NCBI RefSeq assembly: GCF_021530565.1
Contig: NZ_JAKGBI010000016.1
Location: forward strand, 86,935 to 150,934
Source: Pseudoalteromonas sp. SMS1
GTDB taxonomy: Bacteria > Pseudomonadota > Gammaproteobacteria > Enterobacterales > Alteromonadaceae
DNA: 64,000 bases
Reading direction: 5' to 3'
Numbering within the stretch: position 1 is the stretch's first letter; each line of letters begins with the position of its first letter. The notes beneath the pieces were generated by a model. The model had not been told where the DNA came from and searched no databases. It was given only the letters and a program-made list of their open reading frames with translations. The position numbers and the translations under genes were made by a program. Of this stretch, positions 1 to 6,880 are shown piece after piece.

Positions 1-375
1 ATTATAAAGAAATTTGATGATGCAGATCTTGTTTTTAGTGCACTCGTTGCCGAGCAAGCATTAGAAGATGAGGTTACAAGTAAAGGAAGATACTATGTTT
101 ATAAATATGCGTTTAATAATATAAAGCTTTTTAAGGGCTCTCGTGTTCCAAAGGAGCTCATAGTTAAAGAATTTGAGCATGAACCTATCGAAATTAGCTG
201 TGGCGTTACAAAAAGTGAGTTAAACGAAACTTACCTCTCCGATGATCGCTATTATCTTATCTATATGAAAAACGGGAAGGTAATTAGGGCTACCCACGTA
301 AGTAATTTTGTAGATCGAGTTTCTTCAGTCGAGGAACTCAATATGGCTAACAAGGGCTTAAAGTCGGATTCGTAA
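1..375 (+). CDS. Partial NTR/TIMP-like protein (5' end outside window)
   Basis: An open frame runs from base 1 to a TAA at 373-375, giving 124 residues with no start inside the window. The pattern is an 'ADLVFSALVAEQ' strand, a central aromatic strand (YYVYKYAFNNIKLFKG), then 'ISCGVTKSELN' and 'RYYLIYMKNGKV'. This matches the layout of small secreted bacterial netrin/TIMP-like (OB-fold) proteins: ADxVFxGxV, KG, a single CG, YLxY. It resembles the complete gene at 3721-4110 in the same array. The signal peptide and the N-terminal CxC, if present, lie upstream. An attC-like repeat follows the stop at once, so this is probably a cassette gene. The family call is by eye and tentative; function is unknown. 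Confidence 0.6.
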   Translation: MIKKFDDADLVFSALVAEQALEDEVTSKGRYYVYKYAFNNIKLFKGSRVPKELIVKEFEHEPIEISCGVTKSELNETYLSDDRYYLIYMKNGKVIRATHVSNFVDRVSSVEELNMANKGLKSDS

Positions 376-426
376 CAATTTGCTTGGTTTTGCGTCGTTT
401 CACATTTTAGCAAACTGTTATTCACC
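371..426 (+). repeat. Short attC-like site
   Basis: The sequence begins with GTAAC overlapping the upstream stop codon and ends with a GTTATTC core at 418-424. Inside it, TTTGCT and AGCAAA form inverted arms. A core pair flanking inverted arms is the expected integron attC layout, but the site is short and imperfect. Confidence 0.4.
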
Positions 427-432
427 GCTTAA

Positions 433-770
433 GATTACTTAGAGATACGCATCTTTCTAGCATTACTCACTTTGATTTCATTCTCGTTAGTTTCAATACC
501 TTTTGTTGAGCTAAAAGGCTTGGAATTAGCTATTTTCATTTTAATTGGGCTTTTTTAATCAGCATTGACTACATAAAGAGTGAAAAGTTAGTTTATATTG
601 AGCACATTTTAGTTCGAGAGTTAGCATTAAAGCATTCATTTGGGGTGTCTGAAGGGTTGCTAGATATACAAGGTGGCGCTTTAATCAATGCTTGTGAAAT
701 AACAGATAAAAATGGCGATTATTATTTCGCTAATAAAACCAGAATAACCATTTTGGTTGGGAACCTATAA
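433..770 (+). pseudogene. Frameshifted small membrane-protein gene
   Basis: One frame (433-555) encodes a hydrophobic stretch rich in Leu, Ile and Phe. It stops at TAA 556-558, just after a run of six T at 551-556. The adjacent frame continues from 558 to the TAA at 768-770 with a soluble-looking tail (IKSEKLVYIEHILVRELA). One extra T in the run would fuse both halves into a single protein of about 110 residues with one or two membrane segments. No good ATG is visible, so the 5' end is also lost or uses an unusual start. Inferred: a decayed cassette gene. A sequencing error in the homopolymer is the main alternative. Confidence 0.45.
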
Positions 771-915
771 TTTAGAAAAGAGCTAGGTATGGCTTTGGGA
801 ACGTCTAATGAGGTGTTTAAGCGGAACTAAAACAGTAGATTAGGCTTTACACCGCTAACACATTATAAACCACGATTTGAGTCTGCTTAACGCGGCATTA
901 TGTGACTTTACATTT

Positions 916-1149
916 ATGAATAACAAAGAAAGAAAAGAACATATTATTAAAGTAATAGAATCTCAAAATTTTGATAGCATCCATAAAGCTCTTCAAGAAC
1001 TTGGAAGTGATATTGGAGGCTTAGAAGCTGTTCCATTTAGCTTAAGAAACGAAGTAATAAGAATATGTGAAGACTTGGCTGATGGCTGTATAAACTCTCA
1101 ACAATATTTAGTAAGGCTAAAAGCATTTGTTAGTTCAGTTCCAGACTGA
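916..1149 (+). CDS. Small helical hypothetical protein, cassette-type
   Basis: 77 residues from the ATG at 916. The same frame stays open upstream to a TTG at 877, but that part overlaps cassette-junction-like sequence (GCGGCATTATGTG near 890-902). The product is hydrophilic, predicted largely helical, and has no signal peptide or membrane segment. Residues about 2-12 are Lys/Glu-rich and the C-terminal half carries ICEDLADGC. I do not recognise the family. A well-formed attC-like site follows the stop, supporting cassette status. Size and acidity would suit an immunity or antitoxin protein, but nothing in the sequence proves it. Confidence 0.55.
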   Translation: MNNKERKEHIIKVIESQNFDSIHKALQELGSDIGGLEAVPFSLRNEVIRICEDLADGCINSQQYLVRLKAFVSSVPD

Positions 1150-1164
1150 ACAGTATGAGCCATC

Positions 1165-1268
1165 ACGTAACAAATGCCTTAACCAAACAAAGGACGCAAA
1201 ACAGCAGGCTTGCGCTCCTTCATCGCCAATTTTAGCCTGCTTTTTCGCGCGGTTCGCAAGCGTTAGGT
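1165..1268 (+). repeat. attC-like recombination site
   Basis: Starts with ACGTAAC (1165-1171, RYYYAAC-like) and ends with GTTAGGT (1262-1268), an exact match to the GTTRRRY core. Inner arms AGCAGGC and GCCTGCT are inverted repeats. The final core lies only a few bases before the next ATG at 1273, so it also supplies its Shine-Dalgarno-like AGGT. Confidence 0.7.
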
Positions 1269-1272
1269 AGTT

Positions 1273-1635
1273 ATGAAATTTCTACACAAATTTGCTTGTT
1301 TTGATTGTCGTATTGCTTTTAAACGGCGAGCAACGGAACAGTCAGATACAGGCAGTGCATGGCAAGCAGATTCAGAGTTAGTGCATAAATGTCCAAATTG
1401 TGGTCATAAAATGGCTTTCCTAGGTCGTAACTTTCGAGTCCCTAAACAATCAGACAAGCAAAAATGGTATGCAGCTAAACTGTTGTGGGAAGCAGGGTTT
1501 AGATATTGCGGAAGTGGGAGTCATGAAGATCCAGTACTGCCAGAAAGTAAGGTGGCAGCCATAGCGTTTGTTAAAGCCAATTTGAAGCACTCCCAGAAAA
1601 TAGCTGAAACAAACCATTGGGAAACGTATACCTAA
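1273..1635 (+). CDS. Zinc-ribbon hypothetical protein, typical integron cassette gene
   Basis: 120 residues. Two Cys pairs (CFDC at residues 9-12, CPNCG near 40) are spaced like a treble-clef/zinc ribbon. They are followed by a basic segment (GRNFRVPKQ) and a helical C-terminal part (KWYAAKLLWEAGFRYCGSG). From memory, very similar short proteins occur in chromosomal integron cassettes of Vibrio, Shewanella and Pseudoalteromonas. The start ATG sits five bases after an attC core and the stop TAA is embedded in the next attC-like core (ACCTAAC), the compact layout expected of a gene cassette. The ribbon could bind nucleic acid or another protein; no function is known. Confidence 0.75.
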   Translation: MKFLHKFACFDCRIAFKRRATEQSDTGSAWQADSELVHKCPNCGHKMAFLGRNFRVPKQSDKQKWYAAKLLWEAGFRYCGSGSHEDPVLPESKVAAIAFVKANLKHSQKIAETNHWETYT

Positions 1636-1668
1636 CAAACGCATTAACGCATTTTTAGCTCGTTATAC
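1630..1668 (+). repeat. Truncated attC-like site
   Basis: ACCTAAC at 1630-1636 exactly fits RYYYAAC and contains the upstream stop codon. A GTTATAC core lies at 1662-1668, like the end of Vibrio repeats. It is only about 39 bases long, so it is probably a shortened site. Confidence 0.45.
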
Positions 1669-1743
1669 GAGGTATTATACCCCTCAATATTTAAAGCATA
1701 TCGCGTTATTACTATCATGCATCAACAAGAATAAGGAGTCTGT

Positions 1744-1992
1744 ATGCTTTCTAAAATTGAGGCGTTTGTTTTGGGTGGTAATACTGCGCATGATCTAGTT
1801 GCTCTAAGTAAAGAGGTTGGTTATTTGGTAATGACAATTTCGCCAGCTTTCTATCACCGCACATTGAAGGTATTCAGATTTGATCAAGTTTTGGTAACGT
1901 ATGAGCAAGATTTAACGGATGAAGGAGCAGTGATCGAGTACCCTTTACCAATAATAGGCTTCGATTCAAAGAAGTTACCAAGTGGATTGTAG
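1744..1992 (+). CDS. Hypothetical cassette protein, 82 aa
   Basis: 82 residues starting at an ATG with a strong ribosome site (AAGGAG, 1734-1739). The first 40 residues look helical (LSKIEAFVLGGNTAHDLVALSKEVGYLVMTI). The second half is beta-rich (HRTLKVFRFDQVLVTYEQDL) and ends in a Pro-rich tail. There is no signal peptide, Cys motif or membrane helix. I do not recognise the family. It lies between a short attC-like site and a full-length one, so it is read as another cassette gene. Confidence 0.6.
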   Translation: MLSKIEAFVLGGNTAHDLVALSKEVGYLVMTISPAFYHRTLKVFRFDQVLVTYEQDLTDEGAVIEYPLPIIGFDSKKLPSGL

Positions 1993-2052
1993 CACTTTTG
2001 CCTTAATGCCGCGGATATTGAGTGGTGTTTTCAATCTGAGTGGCCAGAACAT

Positions 2053-2161
2053 GCATAGCAAACGACTCAAACCGGGTTCCTCTACGTTGTTCGTTTAGCG
2101 CTTTAATGCTACGCTCACACAAAAAATTAACTCAGTTTGGTGGCTTAGCTATGCGTTAGAT
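2053..2161 (+). repeat. attC-like recombination site, about 109 bp
   Basis: Outer arms GCATAGC (2053-2059) and GCTATGC (2148-2154) are perfect inverted repeats. The site ends with GTTAGAT (2155-2161), an exact GTTRRRY core. The length is typical of attC sites. Confidence 0.65.
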
Positions 2162-2175
2162 ACCAGCTCTACAGC

Positions 2176-2518
2176 ATGAAATTTTACGCCCTTCATGCGG
2201 TTAATGGATGGTGGAAAACTAATTTAATCTCTATGTTTCAAAGGCCAGTTACGCAGCATTTAGTCCATTAGTGAAAGTGGGGGTCATGAATTTCATTTCT
2301 GGCAACGGCGAATTCGATGACGAAAAAGGAGGTTCTGTCGTCATCTTTTTTGATTTGCTAAAAGAGATCAGCTACCAAGTGTAGAGTTTGAGCGTCCATT
2401 TTGCTGGTTGGATAACACATCTCATTGATTTTCATCGGGTTCACTTTTTCTGCCAATGGATGAACAAAAAATAAAGCTAGCTTCCGATTTCATTAAAGCG
2501 AGTGAAATGTACGTATAG
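2176..2518 (+). pseudogene. Degenerate cassette with broken short frames
   Basis: Between two attC-like sites there is no intact frame of useful size. Fragments include an ATG at 2176 opening a 31-residue frame (MKFYALHAVNGWWK), and an ATG near 2287 opening 32 residues that begin MNFISGNGEFDDEKGG and end at TAG. A final stretch (MDEQKIKLASDFIKASEMYV) lies in another frame. Together these look like one or two cassette genes broken by frameshifts and stops. No family could be assigned. Confidence 0.35.
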
Positions 2519-2611
2519 TAATGCAATTAAAAGGGCAAGAAACAGTTGGTTTTTGATCCTTTGTCACCTATTTTAGACAACTATTTTTAGCCTCTCAACG
2601 AGGCGTTATGT
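2513..2611 (+). repeat. attC-like recombination site
   Basis: Ends with GCGTTATGT (core GTTATGT, 2605-2611). The inner arms AGTTG and CAACT are inverted. The left core is poorly conserved. The next gene starts 16 bases later. Confidence 0.5.
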
Positions 2612-2626
2612 GTTTGAGGAATATCA

Positions 2627-3181
2627 ATGAAGTTTTTTCTTACGTGGAAATCATGGCAAGTATTTTTGCTTGTCGTGCTATTGCCTTTTGGTTTTCAATT
2701 TCTTTTGATGGAGACTTTGATGTCATCTTCTGAAATAGATCATGAAATGATGTTTAATGTCATACCGTTGATGATGTTGGTTTTCATAGCACTTTACCTG
2801 CTATGGTTTTGGACTCTTGGAACAGAGTTAAACAAAATTATTCCAGAAAAAGAAAGGCCAAGTGCTTCAAGATTTAAGTTTGGAATAAAGTTCAACGCTA
2901 TTTATATGGTTCTATTTCAAGCTTTTTTCATTTCTACCGCAAACGGCACAAGTTTTGGTTTCCTTGTGCCTGTCATCTTTATTCTTCATATATGTTCAAT
3001 GTATTTTATGTTTTATTCCATCTACTTTATAAGTAAAAACTTAGTTACTTTTGAAAACAAAGTTTATGGAACCAATAAGTCTTCAACAGGTACGTTTTTC
3101 TTAATGTGGTTTTTCCCTTTGGGGATTTGGTTTGTTCAACCTCGCATTAATAAAATGTATGCGGCAGAGCCTAGCACATAG
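2627..3181 (+). CDS. Polytopic membrane protein, cassette-type
   Basis: 184 residues with a good ribosome site (GAGGAA, 2616-2621). I count about five hydrophobic segments: residues 10-30, 45-65, 85-110, 113-140 and 155-170. A charged loop (NKIIPEKERPSASRFKFG) lies between the second and third. The C-terminal motif FFLMWFFPLGIWFVQPRIN looks conserved and resembles uncharacterised integral membrane proteins seen in diverse bacteria. It follows an attC-like site directly. The role is unknown. Confidence 0.65.
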   Translation: MKFFLTWKSWQVFLLVVLLPFGFQFLLMETLMSSSEIDHEMMFNVIPLMMLVFIALYLLWFWTLGTELNKIIPEKERPSASRFKFGIKFNAIYMVLFQAFFISTANGTSFGFLVPVIFILHICSMYFMFYSIYFISKNLVTFENKVYGTNKSSTGTFFLMWFFPLGIWFVQPRINKMYAAEPST

Positions 3182-3308
3182 TAAGCCAACCCAAGAGTGA
3201 AGGCACCGAGCAAGTCAATCAACTGGAAATAAAATGATAGGCTTGCCTCGGGATTGCAGTCTACCCTATAATTTCAATATTATTAATGTGTTACGTTTCT
3301 AGGGTGCT

Positions 3309-3626
3309 ATGAAAACACTAACTGCAATTTTACTTTTTTCCTTGTTAACTGCGTGTGGTTTCCACTCTGTCAAATTAGTGGGTTATGGTAAAAAGTTTGA
3401 CGTTCCGGTTTATGAAGACTGTTTCTTTGAGCATTTTAAAGAGTATCGAGCGTCAACAAATTATCAGCTATCCGTTGAAGTAGAGAAAGACGGGGGGAAA
3501 ATTACTTACTATAAATTAACTATTGATGGCACCAAATCAGATGACGCTGATGACGTCTTTACACGTAATACTTCAAAAGGAGCGAGAGTATTTCTGACGA
3601 ATATAATAAAAGCGTGTTCAGCTTAA
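3309..3626 (+). CDS. Small lipoprotein, hypothetical
   Basis: 105 residues. The N-terminus MKTLTAILLFSLLTACGF is a classic lipoprotein signal with lipobox LLTAC, so Cys16 should be lipidated. The mature part is beta-rich (YQLSVEVEKDGGKITYYKLTIDG) with a second Cys near residue 38 and a third (KACSA) at the C-terminus, which could form a disulfide. The ribosome site AGGGTG lies 5-10 bases upstream. It sits in the cassette run between weak junctions. The residue after the Cys is Gly, so outer-membrane sorting is likely. No family recognised. Confidence 0.65.
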   Translation: MKTLTAILLFSLLTACGFHSVKLVGYGKKFDVPVYEDCFFEHFKEYRASTNYQLSVEVEKDGGKITYYKLTIDGTKSDDADDVFTRNTSKGARVFLTNIIKACSA

Positions 3627-3714
3627 ACCGCATAAAAAAGCAGTTAAACAGGAATTTTAAACGTGCAGGCTTTTCGCTTTGCTTGATTTTTAACCCAGCA
3701 ATCAAACGTTATAT
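3620..3714 (+). repeat. Weak attC-like junction
   Basis: The junction spans the end of the lipoprotein gene and ends in ACGTTATAT (core GTTATAT, 3708-3714), six bases before the next ATG. The left core near 3624 (TTAAACC) is degenerate. Called mainly from position and the right core. Confidence 0.35.
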
Positions 3715-3720
3715 ATCCTT

Positions 3721-4110
3721 ATGAAATACCTGATTACTTTCTTACTACTATTAGTTGCTCCACTAGCTACTGCATGTAAATGTATAGAGTTCAATGCTGG
3801 CCAATACTTGTCAAATGCTGAAAAAGTGTACCTTGGCCGCATTATTAATTCCCAAATGCTTGGGAGCGAAGGCCACATGTCTGCAACTTTGAAGGTCACT
3901 GAAAAGTATCGAGGGGAAGTTTTCGATCTAGAAGAAGTGGTGCAAAGAAGCAGTGGCTGTTCATTATTTTTCACTTTAAATGAGGAATACCTTGTGTTTG
4001 AAGGTAAGGACGGTGAAGTAAATCAGTGCAGTATGCGAAGCATCCGATATATTCATGATTTAGAAAATCAATTAAAGACGTTGAGGAAAATTGCGGAATT
4101 AGGTTTATAA
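3721..4110 (+). CDS. Secreted NTR/TIMP-like small protein
   Basis: 129 residues. Signal peptide residues 1-18 end in ATA, and the mature protein begins with the CKC motif typical of netrin-like/TIMP-like domains. Next come 'EKVYLGRIINSQM', a central strand with KYRG (residues 62-65), 'RSSGCSLFF' and 'EYLVFEGKDG', and a last Cys near residue 100. The Cys pattern (CxC then two single Cys) suggests two disulfides in the periplasm. The partial gene at 1-375 shares the plan, so the array carries two members. Eukaryotic NTR domains bind proteases or Wnt-type ligands; the bacterial role is unknown. The start lies just after an attC-like core with almost no leader. Confidence 0.65.
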   Translation: MKYLITFLLLLVAPLATACKCIEFNAGQYLSNAEKVYLGRIINSQMLGSEGHMSATLKVTEKYRGEVFDLEEVVQRSSGCSLFFTLNEEYLVFEGKDGEVNQCSMRSIRYIHDLENQLKTLRKIAELGL

Positions 4111-4205
4111 CAAGACTGTCAATGCGGGCAAAATACAGTTGGCTTTTACTCTCTTGTTGCATATTCTAGCCAACTATAATTTTTCAGATTATCAATATGT
4201 TAGCT
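4105..4205 (+). repeat. attC-like recombination site
   Basis: TTATAAC (4105-4111) includes the upstream stop. AGTTGGCT (4137-4144) and AGCCAACT (4168-4175) form a perfect 8-bp inverted repeat. The right core is GTTAGCT (4199-4205). Length and layout fit an attC site well. Confidence 0.65.
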
Positions 4206-4219
4206 CGTAAGGGAACGTT

Positions 4220-4858
4220 TTGTATACTTTTTTAATATCTATCAATGTTTTAGTTATTATTCATACCTTGTGTATGGTAATTACCGCTCGATTTTTTGGT
4301 GTTAGAGTGCTTGAAGTATCTATTGGTTACGGACCTAAGTTATTAAGCTACAAAGGCTGTGTTCTCAAGCCATTTATATTTGGAGGCTATGTCAAAATGC
4401 TTGATTCAAGGGTTTATGATCTTGAGGAAAGCGATTTGAAATATGCATTTGATCACCAAAAAAGATTTATAAGGTTTTTAATGCCATTATCAGGCTGTAT
4501 TGGTTTAATCTTAATTTCCCTATTGATTTTAGGAGAAAGCGCATTCGTTCAGCTGTATACAGGCGTTAGTCAGATTGTTTTGGGTGGTTTGAAACCTATG
4601 TCTATTGGTAGTGAATCTGTTTCACAGATAGTAAATTTTGTATCTAATAACACCTTAATAATGGTGTTTGCATTTACTTCAATTAAGCTTGCAGCTTTTA
4701 ATCTACTTCCTTTGCCTGTATCAAATGGTGGGCAAGCTATTTTAGAGCTTTTAGGCCTGCCTGAACAAGTACGTGAAGTACTTGGTAAATTAGGTTCAAT
4801 AATACTAGTTGTTTTACTAGTTAGTTGGATTGTCGCGATAACGTCATACAGGTGGTAA
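4220..4858 (+). CDS. RseP-like M50 family protein lacking catalytic residues
   Basis: 212 residues from a TTG preceded by AAGGGA. The N-terminus (VLVIIHTLCMVITARFFGV, then SIGYGPKL) aligns by eye with the HExxH segment of RseP/site-2 proteases. The motif reads H15-T-L-C-M19, so the catalytic Glu and second metal His are missing. The second hallmark, NLLPxPxLDGGH, reads NLLPLPVSNGGQ, with Asn169 replacing the zinc-binding Asp. About four membrane segments are visible. There is no PDZ domain, whereas RseP has about 450 residues. It should be a membrane pseudoprotease, perhaps sequestering substrates. It lies directly after an attC-like site and is probably a cassette gene. Homology is strong by motif order; inactivity is inferred. 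Confidence 0.7.
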   Translation: MYTFLISINVLVIIHTLCMVITARFFGVRVLEVSIGYGPKLLSYKGCVLKPFIFGGYVKMLDSRVYDLEESDLKYAFDHQKRFIRFLMPLSGCIGLILISLLILGESAFVQLYTGVSQIVLGGLKPMSIGSESVSQIVNFVSNNTLIMVFAFTSIKLAAFNLLPLPVSNGGQAILELLGLPEQVREVLGKLGSIILVVLLVSWIVAITSYRW

Positions 4859-4897
4859 CGAGAAATAACAAGCCAACAATGGCAACGACGAAAAAGT

Positions 4898-5044
4898 ATG
4901 GTTGTATTCGTACCTTGCTTAGTTAAATCATACATTAACGCCCCTATCAGAACTTTAGGTAGCCATTTAAGGTTGGAGCTTTTAATGACAGACCCGCAAC
5001 GAATTGATGAGTTTATGGTATCTGAGCTGACAAGTAACGAGTAA
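4898..5044 (+). CDS. Possible 48-aa ORF at the array edge
   Basis: ATG at 4898 opens 48 codons ending at TAA 5042-5044, five bases before the next gene. The C-terminal part (LMTDPQRIDEFMVSELTSNE) looks protein-like. There is no clear ribosome site, and the preceding sequence (AATAACAAGCC) resembles a decayed attC left core. It may be the tail of a truncated gene rather than a real small protein. Confidence 0.25.
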   Translation: MVVFVPCLVKSYINAPIRTLGSHLRLELLMTDPQRIDEFMVSELTSNE

Positions 5045-5048
5045 ATTG

Positions 5049-6863
5049 ATGAGATGGATAACATGGGTTGGGCTTCTCTGCACGATGGCGGTGTCAAATG
5101 CACTCGGTGCGGCTCAATGTCGAGGTATTGAGCAGTGCATCGCACAGATCCCTGACATACAGGAAAACGTAAGAGGTAGTGGCACGGTTGACAAGTCAGT
5201 GAGAGAAGCGTTGGTGGCCTACGGCAGAGAAGCGCTCTTGCCTTTGGTGAAAGTCGCGAAAGAATCTAACCCTAACCGCCAAGCTGTCGCAGATAGTCTG
5301 ATTGCACAGATACAAGAGCTTACGGAAGAAGACTTTGAGATTATCAAAAGTGTGATAAAACACAACCGATTATATGAAATGGGAGGGGTTTGGTCTTACC
5401 GAGCATTAGGGCATATAGGCGGTGAAAATGTAGGTACGTTTTTAGTCGAAGAGCTCATGCGTGTTCAAACAGCGTCAAACCAAATAGGTGCTGCGTTTAA
5501 ACATTTAGGTGCCGATGGCATTCCCTTTCTGATCGAAGGGCTCCAATGTTTTGAGCCCTGTGATGAAGATGAGGGGGCGTTTGATGGGATTAGAGATGTT
5601 TTCCATATGCTAGGAAATGAACTCAATATAACCGATGTAGAATATGCCAAACAGCTGATTAAACTCATACTAGATGACAAAGTATCTGATGCTGCAAGGC
5701 AGGTTGCCATGTCAGCAATCGGTGACATGGCTAAATCCCCCAAAATCGCCCAATGGGCTTATAACTATGCAATTGTGCATCCCGAGTTTGTTGACTCTGT
5801 AACTGAAGCATTGCAAACCATGGAAAGCCCATTGGTAGAACATGTTTATTTCGCACAATTGAGTAAAGAGATTATCGCTGGTTTCCCTTCTTCGGTTCAT
5901 CAATTGCCATTTTTTGACTTAGCGAGGCTGGGGAAAGTGTCTGAAAAAACGGGCAGGAAAGTGGTGGCATTTTTGCAGGCGCCAAGCTGGGAAGTCAGAG
6001 TCGAAGCGGCTCTAAGCTTGGGTTATATCGGGTATCGGCAAGGTATTTCAGAGCTGACTTCATTGGTTGAGAACCCTTATGATTGGCGCCAATCCTACGC
6101 TGGCATTAAAGCACTACATTTGTTATCTGCTCAGTCTGCAATCCCCGTTATTGACCAAGTCGCGCAAAAGCATTGGTATACACCACTGAGGCAATATGCC
6201 CATGAAGTCGTAAGAGCTTTTAATCTGGAAACCCCGTTAAGTACTTTTTATCAAAAGCAAACTGTATCCGAAGACTTTTTTAAGCTGATGGCATTGGCTG
6301 AGGTCCCGCCTATTTGCCATACACTCTTTTTTGAAAAAGTGCCCGAATCGGTCACAGTTAAAAAGTATGCAACCAAAGTGCAGCCTTTAACGGCGTTTAA
6401 CTATCTTGATCCGGTATGTACTTCTGAACCTAAATACTGTGATGTACCTTATCTCATCGCCCCAATCGTTGCCGCTAAGTTCCAAGAAGGATGGCTAGTA
6501 GGCGACAACCGTGGTGAGTTTGGCGGCGAGTTAATGTTTTTTGCTAAAGGTGATAAACCCCAAATGATACTAAGAGAGAATATTAAAGATGTCTATGTCA
6601 TTGGTGACGCCGCTTATGCTATTACTGGGCTCGCACATGGGGTTTCTAATCTTGGTATGATCTACAAGATCCAACCGACAAAACAGGGTTATGTGTCTGC
6701 GCCATTTTATCGTTTACCGGGCGCACCGAGTGCGTCATGGAAACTCAAAAATGGAAGCATTTTCATAAAAATAGGTGTGGGTGCAGTGGTCTTTCATCCT
6801 GAAAAAGGCGTTGAACTCGCCACTTGCGATAAGCAGAGCGTTCAACTACAACAAATAAGATAA
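5049..6863 (+). CDS. Secreted HEAT-repeat protein
   Basis: 604 residues from the ATG at 5049; a TTG three bases earlier is also in frame. The N-terminus is a signal peptide ending near ALGAA (residues 15-22). The mature part carries alpha-helical HEAT/PBS-type repeats, e.g. WSYRALGHIGGENVGTFLVEEL, AAFKHLGADGIPFLIEGL and EVRVEAALSLGYIGYRQGISEL, covering roughly residues 40-400. The last 150 residues look beta-rich, with four Cys (CTSEPKYC). Such proteins usually act as protein-binding scaffolds; here it would be periplasmic or outer-surface. Codon and gene style differ from the cassette genes, so the array probably ends before it. Seventeen bases separate it from the AraC gene, so they may be co-transcribed. 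Confidence 0.7.
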   Translation: MRWITWVGLLCTMAVSNALGAAQCRGIEQCIAQIPDIQENVRGSGTVDKSVREALVAYGREALLPLVKVAKESNPNRQAVADSLIAQIQELTEEDFEIIKSVIKHNRLYEMGGVWSYRALGHIGGENVGTFLVEELMRVQTASNQIGAAFKHLGADGIPFLIEGLQCFEPCDEDEGAFDGIRDVFHMLGNELNITDVEYAKQLIKLILDDKVSDAARQVAMSAIGDMAKSPKIAQWAYNYAIVHPEFVDSVTEALQTMESPLVEHVYFAQLSKEIIAGFPSSVHQLPFFDLARLGKVSEKTGRKVVAFLQAPSWEVRVEAALSLGYIGYRQGISELTSLVENPYDWRQSYAGIKALHLLSAQSAIPVIDQVAQKHWYTPLRQYAHEVVRAFNLETPLSTFYQKQTVSEDFFKLMALAEVPPICHTLFFEKVPESVTVKKYATKVQPLTAFNYLDPVCTSEPKYCDVPYLIAPIVAAKFQEGWLVGDNRGEFGGELMFFAKGDKPQMILRENIKDVYVIGDAAYAITGLAHGVSNLGMIYKIQPTKQGYVSAPFYRLPGAPSASWKLKNGSIFIKIGVGAVVFHPEKGVELATCDKQSVQLQQIR

Positions 6864-6880
6864 AAATAACAGGTAGGGGC

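Noticed and set aside
4570..5145. 191-codon open frame on the minus strand
   Set aside because: It overlaps the RseP-like gene and the start of the HEAT gene antisense; the translation has no coherent domain.
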